Shown: positions 1 through 9,274, counted from the first letter of the stretch. The stretch is DNA of 64,000 nucleotides from Bacteroidales bacterium (GCA_030539115.1 JAUNSR010000004.1:74162-138161), one strand, 5' to 3'. The notes: generated by a model not told the origin, from the letters alone. Numbers and translations: made by a program.

Positions 1-539
1 ATATCGAGTTCCAAATCCGTGGAAAGTTTCATGAAGTCGGATTGCATCTTTTCCTTGTCAAGAGGTGTGCCCCTTACAGAAAGTTCAACGCAGGATTTAG
101 TTTGCTCTTCATCCTCATCAAGAGCAGGTCTTCCTGTCAATCTTTGAATTGCATCTATATTTAACTCCTGCTGTGCAATTATTTTTGTAACATCGGCAAT
201 TTGTCTTGCCGTTAGTCTCTTGCCAAGCAGCGTAATGATGTATCTGTTTTTGCCCTGACGCCCTACCCAGTCCATGTATTCGGCATCTGTGACAGGTTTA
301 AACTTGATATTTACATCAAGTTCGTAAGCTTTAAACAAAAGCTCCTTCATTATTTCGCCGCCGTTATGCTCTGTGGTGCGAAAAAGAATGCCAAGAGAGA
401 GATAATGGTGTATGTCAGCCTGACCGATATCAAGAATTATTGCATTGTGAAAAGCAAGAATTTCGGTAAGGGCAGAGGTAAGGCCCGGTTTATCAGGTCC
501 TGATATGCTTATAAGTATAATTTCTGAATTAGAGCCCAT
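1..539 (-). CDS. serB: Phosphoserine phosphatase SerB, N-terminal part (cut by window edge)
   Basis: The first 179 codons of a gene that runs off the left edge. SerB hydrolyses O-phosphoserine to L-serine, the last step of serine synthesis, in the cytoplasm. The visible part is two ACT-like regulatory domains: residues about 5-75 begin IILISISGPDKPGLTSAL, and residues about 95-165 include the stretch YIITLLGKRLTARQIADV. The HAD catalytic half with its DxDxT motif would lie outside the window. The ATG is the first in frame and no Shine-Dalgarno precedes it. An ACT-only protein is possible, but this two-ACT layout is what I know of Bacteroidetes SerB. The call rests on the regulatory half alone. 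Confidence 0.82.
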   Translation of the reverse strand, partial: MGSNSEIILISISGPDKPGLTSALTEILAFHNAIILDIGQADIHHYLSLGILFRTTEHNGGEIMKELLFKAYELDVNIKFKPVTDAEYMDWVGRQGKNRYIITLLGKRLTARQIADVTKIIAQQELNIDAIQRLTGRPALDEDEEQTKSCVELSVRGTPLDKEKMQSDFMKLSTDLELD

Positions 540-983
540 AGAATAAAAATTTTAAAGACAATCTTTAAAAATGATTGTTACACAAGATTATTTATTAAAT
601 ATGTTTCGAACAATGCTGATAATATTTAATGTTTTGAGCATTTCAAAAGTTTATGTAATAGTTAAAAAGTGAATCGATTATTACTTCTAATTGAAAATTT
701 GAATTTTTCACAAAGGTAATTAATAAAGGAATATATTAATTAGCAATTATATAATGATTGCTTGGCTTTTAATATTATTATGAGTTTTTGAGGCAAACTA
801 TTTCTATATAGAAAATTAGCCATTCCTTATATTTTGCTTTAGTATATGAATAAATGCAACATTGCAGGCAAATAAAAATAAAAAAACCATTCCTTGGATT
901 TTGCTCCAAAGAATGGTTGATATTTAAACCAATAATAATAAAACTATAATAATAATCTTATAATATGATTGTTGCATGTTTGC
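540..983. other. Intergenic region between serB and clpB
   Basis: AT-rich spacer between two leftward genes. Apart from the clpB terminator at 885-918 I see no open frame or promoter I would defend. The serB promoter should lie here, but no TAnnTTTG match is evident close to its start. Confidence 0.5.
885..918 (-). terminator. clpB terminator
   Basis: Two 13-base arms (AACCATTCCTTGG and CCAAAGAATGGTT) pair with a single G-U wobble around an 8-base loop. On the minus strand the hairpin is followed by a T-rich tract, so it fits a Rho-independent terminator for clpB. Confidence 0.8.
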
Positions 984-3611
984 TTACTTTGCTTTAGGCT
1001 CATCTTTTTGAGGAAGATATTCGTTTCTGAAGAATAAACCATTGGTATTTGCATCTACAATGATAGGTTTTGACTTGTCGATAGTATTTGCAATCAAATC
1101 TTTTGAGAGTTCATTCAAAACATATTTGTGAATTGCTCTTTTAACAGGACGGGCTCCGAACTCAGGGTCATAACCCTCTTTTGTAAGAAACTCTCTTGCA
1201 GCAGGAGTGATTGTTAATTTTACATCATTGTCGGCAAGCATCTTTTCAATACCTTTCATTTGAAGCTCTACAATCTCACCAATTTCTTTTTCAGTTAGAG
1301 GAGAGAACATAACAACTTCATCTATACGATTTAAGAATTCAGGTCTGATCTGCTGCTTAAGCAATCCCATAACCTCGTTTCTTGTCGTCTCAATGATCTG
1401 GTCTCTATTGTTGTCATTAATCTTGGCAAAATTGTCTCTTATTAAAGGAGAGCCCATATTGGAAGTCATAATGATAATAGTGTTCTTAAAGTTGATAAGC
1501 CTGCCTTTATTGTCGGTCAAATGCCCCTCATCAAGAACTTGAAGAAGTACATTGAATACATCTGGGTTAGCTTTTTCAATTTCATCGAACAAGACAACGG
1601 AATAAGGCTTACGTCTTACAGCTTCAGTAAGCTGACCACCCTCTTCGTAGCCAACATATCCCGGAGGTGGACCAAATAAACGGGTGACACTGAATTTCTC
1701 TTGATATTCGCTCATATCAATTCTTGTAAGCATCTTTTCATCGTTAAACAGAAACTCAGCCAAAGCTTTAGCTAACTCGGTCTTGCCAACACCTGTGGTG
1801 CCAAGAAACAAGAAAGAGCCAAGAGGTCTTCTTTTATCGGCTAATCCTGCACGGCTTCTTCTAATAGCATTTGAAACAGCCTCAATTGCATCTTCCTGAC
1901 CGACAACTCTTTTATGAAGTTCAGCCTCAAGGTTAACAAGCTTTTCCTTCTCGCTTTGAAGCATCTTGGTAACAGGAATTCCTGTCCATTTGGAAACGAT
2001 TTCTGCAATATCATCAGCATCAACCTCCTCTTTAATCATTGCAGATTCCCCTTGCATTACATGAAGTTGTTCTTGAATTTCTTTAATCTCATCGTTCTTT
2101 TTTACAAGTGATGAGTATCTTATTTCTGCAACTTTACCATAATCGCCTGCAAGTTCTGCTTGTTCAGCCTGAAATTTAAGGTTTTCAATTTCAATCTTAT
2201 TGGCTTGTATTTTGTCAATCAAGTCTTTCTCAGATTGCCATTTAGATCTTAATTTCTTTTCTTCCTCTTTAAGATTTTCTATATTTTTGGTCAAATCGTC
2301 AAGTTTAGGCTTGTCGTTTTCCCATTTAATAGCTTCCCTTTCTATTTCAAGCTGCATGATTTGACGGGTGATTTCATCAAGTGCCTGAGGTTCAGAGTCT
2401 CTTTCCAAACGAAGTTTTGCAGAAGCCTCATCAATAAGGTCGATAGCCTTGTCGGGAAGGAAACGGTCGGTTATATATCTGTCAGAGAGTTTTACAGCCT
2501 CGATAATAGCATTATCCTTAATCCTTATTTGATGATGGTTTTCATACCTTTCCTTCAAACCTCTAAGAATTGATATGGCGGTCATTTCATCCGGCTCGTC
2601 AACCATGACAATTTGGAAACGACGTTCAAGGGCTTTGTCTTTTTCAAAATATTTTTGATATTCATCAAGAGTAGTTGCACCAATTGAACGAAGCTCACCT
2701 CTTGCCAAAGCAGGTTTTAGAATGTTTGCAGCATCCATTGCTCCGTCACCCTTTCCTGCACCAACCAGTGTATGGATTTCGTCGATGAAAAGAATAATCT
2801 CTCCATCTGCGCTTTTGACCTCATTGACAACAGCTTTCAGTCTTTCCTCAAATTCTCCTTTGTATTTAGCCCCCGCAATTAATGCTCCCATGTCAAGAGA
2901 GTAAATTTGCTTGGTCTTTAAGTTTTCAGGAACATCACCTCTTACAATACGATGAGCAAGTCCTTCAGCAATGGCTGTCTTACCTGTGCCCGGCTCGCCA
3001 ATTAATATAGGGTTGTTTTTAGTACGTCTGCTTAGAATCTGTAAAACACGCCTAATCTCCTCGTCTCTGCCAATGACAGGGTCGAGTTTGCCCGATTTTG
3101 CCATATCGTTTAGATTGGTGGCATATTTATTAAGTGAGTCGTAAGTATCTTCAGCAGATTGAGAGTTAACATTCTGTCCTTTCCTTATGCTGTCGATAGC
3201 CATTTGCATATCTTTTTCAGAAAAGCCTGCATCTTTCATAATAGTTGAAACTTCTCCTCCTCCCAAAAGAAGTCCCATAAGCATTGCCTCAAGGGAAACA
3301 AATTGATCGTTGATTTTCTTTGAGTAATCCGCAGCCTTTGTAAGAGCGGCGTTAGCCTCACGGCTTAAATAAGGCTCGCTTCCGCCACTAACTTTAGGAT
3401 AGGATTCCATTTGTTTGGTAACAATAGTTTTAAAATTAGGAATATTTACACCTAACTTTTGAAGCAGGAAATTGGTGACATTCTCACCAACCTCAAGAAC
3501 GCCCAATAATAAATGAGCAGGCTCAATAGCTTGTTGGTTGTTAGCTTGTACAAGATTGATAGCCTTTTGAACTGCTTCCTGCGATTTAACTGTGAAATTA
3601 TTAAAGTTCAT
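984..3611 (-). CDS. clpB: ClpB disaggregase (Hsp100 AAA+ chaperone)
   Basis: Hexameric cytoplasmic ATPase that pulls polypeptides out of aggregates together with DnaK. At 875 residues it is slightly longer than E. coli ClpB (857). Domains in order: Clp_N repeats (about 1-145), first AAA+ module with Walker A GEPGTGKT and Walker B ILFIDEIH, a coiled-coil middle domain (about 410-530, rich in E/K), second AAA+ module with Walker A GTTGVGKT (Thr where many ClpBs have Pro) and [10 protein letters not shown], then the D2 small domain. It is divergent from tgt. No vegetative TAnnTTTG box and no CIRCE operator is visible upstream; instead a TTGGCAC...TTG element sits about 75 bases before the start (see the regulatory entry), consistent with separate heat-shock control. 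Confidence 0.97.
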   Translation of the reverse strand: MNFNNFTVKSQEAVQKAINLVQANNQQAIEPAHLLLGVLEVGENVTNFLLQKLGVNIPNFKTIVTKQMESYPKVSGGSEPYLSREANAALTKAADYSKKINDQFVSLEAMLMGLLLGGGEVSTIMKDAGFSEKDMQMAIDSIRKGQNVNSQSAEDTYDSLNKYATNLNDMAKSGKLDPVIGRDEEIRRVLQILSRRTKNNPILIGEPGTGKTAIAEGLAHRIVRGDVPENLKTKQIYSLDMGALIAGAKYKGEFEERLKAVVNEVKSADGEIILFIDEIHTLVGAGKGDGAMDAANILKPALARGELRSIGATTLDEYQKYFEKDKALERRFQIVMVDEPDEMTAISILRGLKERYENHHQIRIKDNAIIEAVKLSDRYITDRFLPDKAIDLIDEASAKLRLERDSEPQALDEITRQIMQLEIEREAIKWENDKPKLDDLTKNIENLKEEEKKLRSKWQSEKDLIDKIQANKIEIENLKFQAEQAELAGDYGKVAEIRYSSLVKKNDEIKEIQEQLHVMQGESAMIKEEVDADDIAEIVSKWTGIPVTKMLQSEKEKLVNLEAELHKRVVGQEDAIEAVSNAIRRSRAGLADKRRPLGSFLFLGTTGVGKTELAKALAEFLFNDEKMLTRIDMSEYQEKFSVTRLFGPPPGYVGYEEGGQLTEAVRRKPYSVVLFDEIEKANPDVFNVLLQVLDEGHLTDNKGRLINFKNTIIIMTSNMGSPLIRDNFAKINDNNRDQIIETTRNEVMGLLKQQIRPEFLNRIDEVVMFSPLTEKEIGEIVELQMKGIEKMLADNDVKLTITPAAREFLTKEGYDPEFGARPVKRAIHKYVLNELSKDLIANTIDKSKPIIVDANTNGLFFRNEYLPQKDEPKAK

Positions 3612-3686
3612 AATGATTCTTTTTTTAGTTATTATAAGAACACGATTAACGAGTTCTTAGTTCAAACCACAAATCTTTACACCTTT

Positions 3687-3703
3687 GACAAGCATTGTGC
3701 CAA
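3687..3703 (-). promoter_or_regulatory. Sigma-54-like element upstream of clpB
   Basis: The minus strand reads TTGGCACAATGCTTGTC. It matches the sigma-54 -24 box TGGCAC fully and the -12 box TTGC except for the final C, with the required 12-base distance between the two key G residues. A closely similar element precedes hsp20. Assignment to sigma-54 is inference; it may be another heat-shock element. Confidence 0.35.
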
Positions 3704-3761
3704 AAAATATTTTAAGAAAATAATTGCCATATTTACTACCTTTTATAAAAGTTGTGCCTTT

Positions 3762-3780
3762 TTGGCAATAATCCTGCCAA
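3762..3780. promoter_or_regulatory. TTGGCA-N7-TGCCAA inverted repeat between clpB and tgt
   Basis: A perfect 6-bp inverted repeat in the divergent clpB/tgt intergenic region, lying upstream of the clpB sigma-54-like element. The same half-sites recur with N3 spacing upstream of hsp20. Possibly a regulator binding site; nothing in the sequence names the protein. Confidence 0.35.
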
Positions 3781-3798
3781 TGCTTCCCTCTATTATTT

Positions 3799-3806
3799 TA
3801 TCTTTG
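3799..3806 (+). promoter_or_regulatory. tgt -7 promoter box
   Basis: TATCTTTG matches the Bacteroidetes -7 consensus TAnnTTTG and ends 16 bases before the tgt start codon, implying a very short leader. No clear TTTG box is seen 19 bases upstream. Confidence 0.55.
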
Positions 3807-3822
3807 CACAAATTTTTTATAA

Positions 3823-4953
3823 ATGGAATTCGAATTATTACATACCGACATTAACTCTTCGGCAAGGGCAGGAACAATAACAACAGATCACGGAAAGATA
3901 ACTACTCCGATCTTTATGCCAGTAGGAACTTTGGGTTCAGTAAAGGCAGTTCACATTCCTGAACTCCGTACTGAGGTTAAAGCTCAGATAATTCTCGGTA
4001 ACACTTATCATCTTTATCTTCGGCCCGGGCTTGATGTGCTTGAGCAGGCAGGAGGTTTGCATAAATTCAATGGCTGGGACAGACCGATTTTAACAGATAG
4101 CGGAGGCTTTCAGGTGTTTTCTCTTTCAGATAATAGAAAGCTAACAGAAGAGGGCGCTCAGTTTCGTTCACATATTGATGGCTCGAAACATCTTTTTACT
4201 CCTGAAAGAGTAATGGATATAGAGCGTATTATCGGCGCTGATATAATGATGGCATTTGATGAATGTCCTCCTGGTAACTCTGATTATAATTATGCAAAGA
4301 AGTCTCTTGGTCTGACTGAAAGGTGGCTTGACAGATGCATTAAGCGTTTTAATGAAACAGAGGGCAAATACGGCTATCGTCAATCGCTGTTTCCAATTGT
4401 TCAGGGGTGTACTTATCCTGACTTAAGAAGAGCCGCAGCTTTAAATATCGCAGAAAAAGGTTGTGACGGCAATGCAATCGGCGGCCTTGCCGTAGGTGAG
4501 CCTACGGAGAAAATGTATGAAATGATCGAGGTGGTAAATGAAATCCTCCCTCACGATAAGCCTCGTTATCTTATGGGTGTTGGAACTCCAGCAAATATTT
4601 TGGAGGGAATTGAGCGTGGTGTTGATATGTTTGATTGCGTGATGCCTACAAGAAACGGAAGAAACGGAATGCTCTTTACTCGTCATGGGATAATGAATAT
4701 GAGGAATAAAAAGTGGGCAAATGATTTTTCTCCTATACAGGAAGATGGCGCATCGGATGTTGACCGTATCTATTCAAGAGCTTATCTTCGTCATCTTTTT
4801 ATTGCAGATGAAATTCTTGCCATGCAGATAGCATCTATTCATAACCTTGCTTTTTATGTTTGGCTTACTCAAGAGGCAAGAGAGCATATTATTAAGGGAG
4901 ATTTTAAGGATTGGAAAAATGAAATGCTTATTAATGTTACAAGAAGGTTGTAA
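3823..4953 (+). CDS. tgt: tRNA-guanine transglycosylase (Tgt)
   Basis: Exchanges G34 of GUN-anticodon tRNAs for the queuine precursor preQ1, making queuosine. Full length at 376 residues, a TIM barrel. Visible active-site parts are the general-base Asp in ILTDSGGFQVFSL (about residue 92), VQGCTY, the GGLAVGE loop and the nucleophile Asp in DCVMPTRNGRNG (about residue 271). The usual zinc site CxCxxC near residue 310 is absent: that stretch reads EDGASDVDR, while the fourth ligand position in SIHNL keeps its His. I recall the same replacement from other Bacteroidetes Tgt proteins, so it is probably a lineage feature, not damage. lptG follows after 99 bases in the same direction. Confidence 0.96.
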   Translation: MEFELLHTDINSSARAGTITTDHGKITTPIFMPVGTLGSVKAVHIPELRTEVKAQIILGNTYHLYLRPGLDVLEQAGGLHKFNGWDRPILTDSGGFQVFSLSDNRKLTEEGAQFRSHIDGSKHLFTPERVMDIERIIGADIMMAFDECPPGNSDYNYAKKSLGLTERWLDRCIKRFNETEGKYGYRQSLFPIVQGCTYPDLRRAAALNIAEKGCDGNAIGGLAVGEPTEKMYEMIEVVNEILPHDKPRYLMGVGTPANILEGIERGVDMFDCVMPTRNGRNGMLFTRHGIMNMRNKKWANDFSPIQEDGASDVDRIYSRAYLRHLFIADEILAMQIASIHNLAFYVWLTQEAREHIIKGDFKDWKNEMLINVTRRL

Positions 4954-5052
4954 AAACAAATAAAAATTAAAGTCAAAACGCTTTGTTTGTTTATCTTCGC
5001 ATTGGAGAAAAATTGCATTACTTAACATTATGCAAAGCTTAAATACTATTGA

Positions 5053-6129
5053 ATGTTACAACGTATTGATATATATATAATAAAGAAGTTCCTTGGAACC
5101 TATTTCTTTGCTATTGCACTGATTCTTGCAATTGCTGTTATTCTTGATATTCAGCAGAATCTGGATTATTTTCTTAAGAACGAAGCTCCTTTGAGGAAGA
5201 TTGTCATGGAATATTATTTTAATTTTATTCCCTACTTTGCCAATCTTTTCAGCCCTCTTTTCGTTTTTATTGCTGTGATTTTTTTCACCTCAAAACTTGC
5301 AGAGAATTCAGAAATTATTGCAATGCTTGCCAGTGGGATGAGTTTTAACAGGCTTATGCGACCTTACATGATTTCTGCTGCAATTATCGCGTTGTTTACT
5401 TTTGCACTTAACAGCTTTGTTATTCCTCCAGCAAATAGAATAAGAAGAGAGTTTAGTAATAAATATATAAAAAACAAGGCTACTACATATTCCAGAAACA
5501 ATCAGCTAATGGTTGAGCCCGGAGTTATAGCTTATGTTGAGCGTTACGACAGTCCTTCAAAAACAGGCAACCGTTTTTCTCTTGAAAAATTTGAAGATAA
5601 AAAGCTTACTTCAAGACTTACTGCCAAAAGAATTAAATATCAGGGAGATTATAAATGGGAGCTTTCTGATTACATCATCAGAAATTTTGACGGATTGAAG
5701 GAGACTATTACTAAGGGAACAAAAATTGATTCTATTATAAAATTTGAACCCTCTGACATACTTATTTCCCGATATGAAAGCGAATTGATGAATACTCCTA
5801 AACTTGGAGCCTACATTTCCAAACAAAAGGAAAGGGGAGTTGCAAATATCAAAAACTTTGAAATTGAATATCATAAAAGATTTGCCGCAATTGGCGCATC
5901 TTTTATCCTTACAGCAATTGGTTTGTCGCTTTCTTCCAGAAAGGTCAAAGGCGGAATTGGTTTGAACATCGGTCTGGGGCTTCTTCTTAGTTTTTCTTAT
6001 ATTCTTTTTCAGACAGTCTCAGCTACTTTTGCTGTTAGTGGAAGAACTTCTGCCTTTATAGCTGTATGGATTCCTAATATTGTTTATACTTTCATTGCAA
6101 TATTCCTTTATAGAAAAGCTCCTAAATAG
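5053..6129 (+). CDS. LptF/LptG-family permease (YjgP/YjgQ)
   Basis: Membrane component of the LPS export machine that moves lipopolysaccharide from the inner membrane towards the LptA bridge. At 358 residues it has the family layout: one hydrophobic segment at about 12-34, two more between about 55 and 120, a periplasmic beta-jellyroll-like middle (about 130-270) and three C-terminal membrane segments. It begins MLQRIDIYIIKKFLGTYFF, typical of the family. Bacteroidetes often have one such gene next to tgt, as here. LptF and LptG cannot be separated from sequence alone, so no symbol is given. A weak TATCTTCG box lies about 55 bases upstream; cotranscription with tgt is also possible. Confidence 0.9.
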   Translation: MLQRIDIYIIKKFLGTYFFAIALILAIAVILDIQQNLDYFLKNEAPLRKIVMEYYFNFIPYFANLFSPLFVFIAVIFFTSKLAENSEIIAMLASGMSFNRLMRPYMISAAIIALFTFALNSFVIPPANRIRREFSNKYIKNKATTYSRNNQLMVEPGVIAYVERYDSPSKTGNRFSLEKFEDKKLTSRLTAKRIKYQGDYKWELSDYIIRNFDGLKETITKGTKIDSIIKFEPSDILISRYESELMNTPKLGAYISKQKERGVANIKNFEIEYHKRFAAIGASFILTAIGLSLSSRKVKGGIGLNIGLGLLLSFSYILFQTVSATFAVSGRTSAFIAVWIPNIVYTFIAIFLYRKAPK

Positions 6130-6139
6130 TGCTTTGTGA

Positions 6140-6370
6140 ATATTTAAAATCTATCAGATTGGAGGAAAGATTCAAAAATCGGATCAAGTCCTGAGCTTTT
6201 TTAAATACATAAAATATCCTTTACAACCTGAAAATGCAAAATGTTATAGACTTATTAATGTCTCATTATATACCAATGAACGTATAAAATATAAAAAAGG
6301 CGATTCAATACAAATTGAAGCGCCTTTTTCGAGTTTAAAACTTATCGCTGCAATAATGGATAAGAATTAA
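6140..6370 (+). other. Open frame without ATG start, possible gene remnant
   Basis: Directly after lptG, 76 codons stay open and read like protein, ending in segments such as YTNERIKYKKGDSIQIEAPF and SSLKLIAAIMDKN. There is no in-frame ATG, GTG or TTG near the beginning. An ATT preceded by GGAGGAAAG is the only start-like context. The terminator hairpin at 6294-6329 lies inside the frame. I do not recognise the sequence; it may be a decayed fragment or a chance AT-rich frame. Confidence 0.2.
6294..6329. terminator. Bidirectional terminator between lptG and the thioredoxin-like gene
   Basis: AAAAAAGGCG pairs with CGCCTTTTT, with an inner ATTCAA/TTGAAG extension. A-tract and T-tract flank both sides, suiting termination from both convergent genes. 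Confidence 0.75.
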
Positions 6371-6380
6371 ATAATACCAT

Positions 6381-6866
6381 CTAAAAATTGTTCGACAGTT
6401 CTTTAAGCTTGTTAAAATCAGGATTGACTGCTATTATTACCCCGTCTTTGTCGATGAGAAAAGCATTTAATCCATCTTTTAAATGGTAATTGACGATGAT
6501 ATCATCATTATTACCCTGCTTTAAATAGTGTTGGGTATCAGGATTAAGATTGTCTATCTTTACAGTTTCAGAAAAAATTACTTTATCCGAATCATTGTTA
6601 AAGGAGACAACCTCAATTTCGCCGGAATATTTAGTCAGTAAAGCATGAGAAAGAGCATTATAGGCTCTTGAACGGGCATCTGAGGTTGCCCAAAAACTAA
6701 CTAAAACTTTTTTACCAGAGTATTTCTGAAGATTAAAATCTTCTGTCTGGATTAAAGGTGCTGATTCTCCCTTGGAAAGTCCTATTCCCGGCTTTGCATT
6801 CTTATCCATAAAAGAGGTGAATAAGAAAACAACCGATACCGTAACCACAACCAGAATGTACTTCAT
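6381..6866 (-). CDS. Exported thioredoxin-like protein lacking the CxxC motif
   Basis: 161 residues beginning with a single hydrophobic segment (about 4-18), a signal peptide or membrane anchor, followed by a TlpA/thioredoxin-like domain. The strand and turn SGKKVLVSFWATSDARSR occupy the place where redox-active members carry WCxxC; here it is WATSDAR, so disulfide chemistry is unlikely. The later FLIDKDGVIIAVNPD segment fits the end of the thioredoxin fold. Probably periplasmic; a binding or structural role is inferred. A full Bacteroidetes promoter lies about 110 bases upstream, giving a long leader. No partner gene is adjacent. Confidence 0.7.
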   Translation of the reverse strand: MKYILVVVTVSVVFLFTSFMDKNAKPGIGLSKGESAPLIQTEDFNLQKYSGKKVLVSFWATSDARSRAYNALSHALLTKYSGEIEVVSFNNDSDKVIFSETVKIDNLNPDTQHYLKQGNNDDIIVNYHLKDGLNAFLIDKDGVIIAVNPDFNKLKELSNNF

Positions 6867-6982
6867 ACAGTTGTTTTACGATTGACATTATATCTTTTCT
6901 CTATAGAAAAGACCCGCTGATTTTCAGCAGTTAGACATTAAGCAAGCATTACTTTAATATCTCATTTTGTTTTAAAACACCG

Positions 6983-7013
6983 CAAAGTTATCAATTTTAA
7001 TCAATATTACAAA
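6983..7013 (-). promoter_or_regulatory. Complete Bacteroidetes promoter for the thioredoxin-like gene
   Basis: Minus strand TTTG at 7013-7010, a 19-base spacer and TAACTTTG at 6990-6983: exact fit to TTTG-N19-TAnnTTTG. Confidence 0.75.
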
Positions 7014-7198
7014 ATAATAGCCTTTTGCCTATGGTTTACAAATCTTTGTCAAAACAAAGGAGTTGTAATAATTGTTTCTGCCACACTATAAAATTAAATT
7101 ATTTTTATTTTTATTTCTTTTTTGAGTTCTAAATCGATTAAACTGATTCTATTTTTTAAGATTAATTGGAGTATTTATATAAAATAAACAATAAGGGC

Positions 7199-7206
7199 TA
7201 TATTTG
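7199..7206 (+). promoter_or_regulatory. -7 box of the acyltransferase gene
   Basis: TATATTTG, 32 bases before the start codon. No -33 TTTG at standard spacing. Confidence 0.5.
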
Positions 7207-7238
7207 GCAATTATTCACATTTATGCAAATCAAATTTT

Positions 7239-8414
7239 ATGAAAAAAGAGAGAATTGTTTTTATCGACTATCTTCGTTGGGTGGCATGTTTTATGGTTAT
7301 ACTTGTTCATTCGAGTGAAAACTTTTATGGAGCAGATTCTTCCGGCTTGGCAGGCAACGTTTCAATGCTTGCAAATGAAGGCAACCGCTTTTGGGTGGCT
7401 TTTTTTGATGGTGGATGTGCACGTGTTGCCGTTCCTTTGTTTATGATTGTCTCAGCTTTTTTATTGGTTCCGATGAGTTCCGGTATGAGCATGACCACTT
7501 TTTATAAAAAGCGTTTTATGCGCATTTTGCCGCCAATGATTATTTTTATGATAATCTACAGTTTTCTTCCTTTGCTTTGGAATGGAATGACAATTGAGCA
7601 GTCTATTAACGATTTTAAAATGTTGCCATTCAATTTCCCCTCAATGGCAGGACATTTGTGGTTTATGTATCCTTTAATAAGCATTTATCTTATTATTCCA
7701 ATCATCTCTCCTTGGCTTGAGAAGGCAACAAAAAAGGATGAATTGATATTTATTGGAATATTTGCCTTTACCACTATAATTCCTTTTTTACATCGTTTCG
7801 TTTCTCCTGAGCTATGGGGAGAATGTTTTTGGAACCAATTTTCTGCCTTTTGGTACTTTTCCGGTTATATAGGATATTTGGTTTTGGCTCATTATATAAG
7901 AGTGCATTTAAATTGGTCTTATAATAAAAAACTTATAGTTGGCGCTATCTCTTTCCTTGCAGGAGCATCATTTACAACTTGGTCTTTCTGGTGGAAAGGA
8001 GTCCCTGGCGTAACTATAGAAACTCCTGCTCTTGAATGGGCTTGGGAATTCTGTACTTTAAATGTTCTTTGTGCTACATTTGGAATATTTCTTCTTTTCA
8101 CATGTATAAAAAAGAACAAAACTCCACGCATTGTTGCTGAAATAGCAGACCTTTCTTTTGGAATATACTTAATGCATCTTTTATATCTGGGTCCAATAGC
8201 AAAATGGATTATAAATGGAGATGTTACTAACCCTTTAGTCCCTATATATTTTGCTATTCCGCTTATTGCTGTTCTGACTTTTATTTGCTGTTTGGCAACT
8301 TCAAAGGTTTTATCATATATTCCGGGAAGTCAGTATGTTATAGGCTATCATAATGACTTGGCAAAATTATATTCTCCAGGTCTTTCAACTTCTGAAAGCA
8401 ATAAAGCAAACTAA
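7239..8414 (+). CDS. Acyltransferase-3 family membrane protein
   Basis: Integral membrane O-acyltransferase (OatA/WecH-type fold) of 391 residues with about ten hydrophobic segments. The N-terminus ERIVFIDYLRWVACFMVILV followed by HSSEN carries the conserved first-helix Arg and the His thought to be catalytic. A second family motif, GHLWFMYPLISIYLIIP, lies near residue 145. Members transfer acetyl or succinyl groups to sugars of cell-surface polymers, LPS or secreted glycans; the substrate is not evident. It stands alone between a divergent gene and a spacer of nearly 250 bases. The ATG is the first of the frame, behind a -7 box. Confidence 0.9.
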   Translation: MKKERIVFIDYLRWVACFMVILVHSSENFYGADSSGLAGNVSMLANEGNRFWVAFFDGGCARVAVPLFMIVSAFLLVPMSSGMSMTTFYKKRFMRILPPMIIFMIIYSFLPLLWNGMTIEQSINDFKMLPFNFPSMAGHLWFMYPLISIYLIIPIISPWLEKATKKDELIFIGIFAFTTIIPFLHRFVSPELWGECFWNQFSAFWYFSGYIGYLVLAHYIRVHLNWSYNKKLIVGAISFLAGASFTTWSFWWKGVPGVTIETPALEWAWEFCTLNVLCATFGIFLLFTCIKKNKTPRIVAEIADLSFGIYLMHLLYLGPIAKWIINGDVTNPLVPIYFAIPLIAVLTFICCLATSKVLSYIPGSQYVIGYHNDLAKLYSPGLSTSESNKAN

Positions 8415-8581
8415 GTCTTTTGAAAAACAAAATATTATAAAAGTATTCTTTCATTAGAGAAAATCTTTTTGTATTAATGCATTTAATAAAAAACTTGTAT
8501 GTATTAATGTCTGAACTGATTTTTTAATAAATTGGATTTTCTATTTATAAATAATATTATTCTTAATATTTGGATAAAATA

Positions 8582-8613
8582 TTGATAAAAGAGGAGAAGT
8601 TATTTTATATTTG
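8582..8613 (+). promoter_or_regulatory. Promoter of the small acidic protein gene
   Basis: TTG at 8582-8584, a 21-base spacer and TATATTTG at 8606-8613. The start codon follows 48 bases later. Confidence 0.5.
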
Positions 8614-8661
8614 TTCTTAGTTACAATGGAAGTTTTATAATAACAAATAACAAACATTATT

Positions 8662-8973
8662 ATGAGTCAGCTTGAAGATTCAGTTTATGACGACCAAGAC
8701 GCCGTTAAGTTTATTCAAAACAGTTTGCCACAGGAACTTAAAGGTAAGTTTACTGATGATGATATCGTTTATATAACAGATGTTATTTATGAGTTTTATG
8801 AAAGTCAGGGACTTTTGGATGACGATATCGAAGAAGACGAAGCTGAAGTGGATTTGGAAGATATTTTAGAATATGTAATGAAGAATTCCAAAAGAGACGG
8901 CTTCAAATTTGTTGATGAAGAAGTTCGTTGGGTTATCAATGGTGAGTTTGACTATGAAGAGTCTTTAGATTAA
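8662..8973 (+). CDS. Small acidic cytoplasmic protein of unknown function
   Basis: 103 residues, strongly acidic (runs such as GLLDDDIEEDEAEVDLEDIL), no signal peptide and no membrane segment. The predicted structure looks mainly helical. I believe similar short acidic proteins occur across Bacteroidales but I cannot assign a function. It has its own promoter upstream and its own hairpin downstream, so it is probably monocistronic. The frame, composition and flanking signals support a real gene. Confidence 0.75.
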   Translation: MSQLEDSVYDDQDAVKFIQNSLPQELKGKFTDDDIVYITDVIYEFYESQGLLDDDIEEDEAEVDLEDILEYVMKNSKRDGFKFVDEEVRWVINGEFDYEESLD

Positions 8974-9274
8974 TATTCAATTATTGATAAAACAAAATTA
9001 TCTTAATTATCTTTTTAAGAAGATTAATGTAATTTATTCATCATTAGAGTCAGTCTCTATTTATTTGAAAGACGCAAAGAGTAAAAAGCTTACTCTCTGC
9101 GTCTTGTCATTTAATATTTATTATTTTTATGTAAATAATCCTCCTATTGTAAATAGCTGAAGCAATAATTTGCTTATTTTGCTATTTGTCAATCAAATAG
9201 TATTGAGGTTGTTTTTAATTAATAGTACTTTTGAAATTGATATTAATTAAAATATTCAGCTCAATAGTAAAATA
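8974..9274 (+). other. Spacer downstream of the acidic protein gene
   Basis: Contains the hairpin at 9071-9103 and otherwise AT-rich sequence in which I see no gene. The leader-repeat region begins at about 9275. Confidence 0.5.
9071..9103 (+). terminator. Hairpin downstream of the acidic protein gene
   Basis: 14-base arms GACGCAAAGAGTAA and TTACTCTCTGCGTC with one mismatch. The following T-tract is interrupted (TTGTCATTT), so efficiency is uncertain. Confidence 0.6.

Larger units (their letters stand above)
6867..7238. other. Divergent intergenic region
   Basis: Holds promoters for both flanking genes: a complete TTTG-N19-TAnnTTTG on the minus strand and a -7 box on the plus strand. No open frame of note. 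The long minus-strand leader (about 110 bases) contains a small GCTGATTTTCAGC hairpin of unknown meaning. Confidence 0.5.

Noticed and set aside
3612..3822. CIRCE operator upstream of clpB
   Set aside because: No TTAGCACTC-N9-GAGTGCTAA, even with mismatches.
3513..3854. Plus-strand frame of 113 codons spanning the clpB start and the tgt start
   Set aside because: Overlaps both conserved genes and encodes a composition-biased hydrophobic product.
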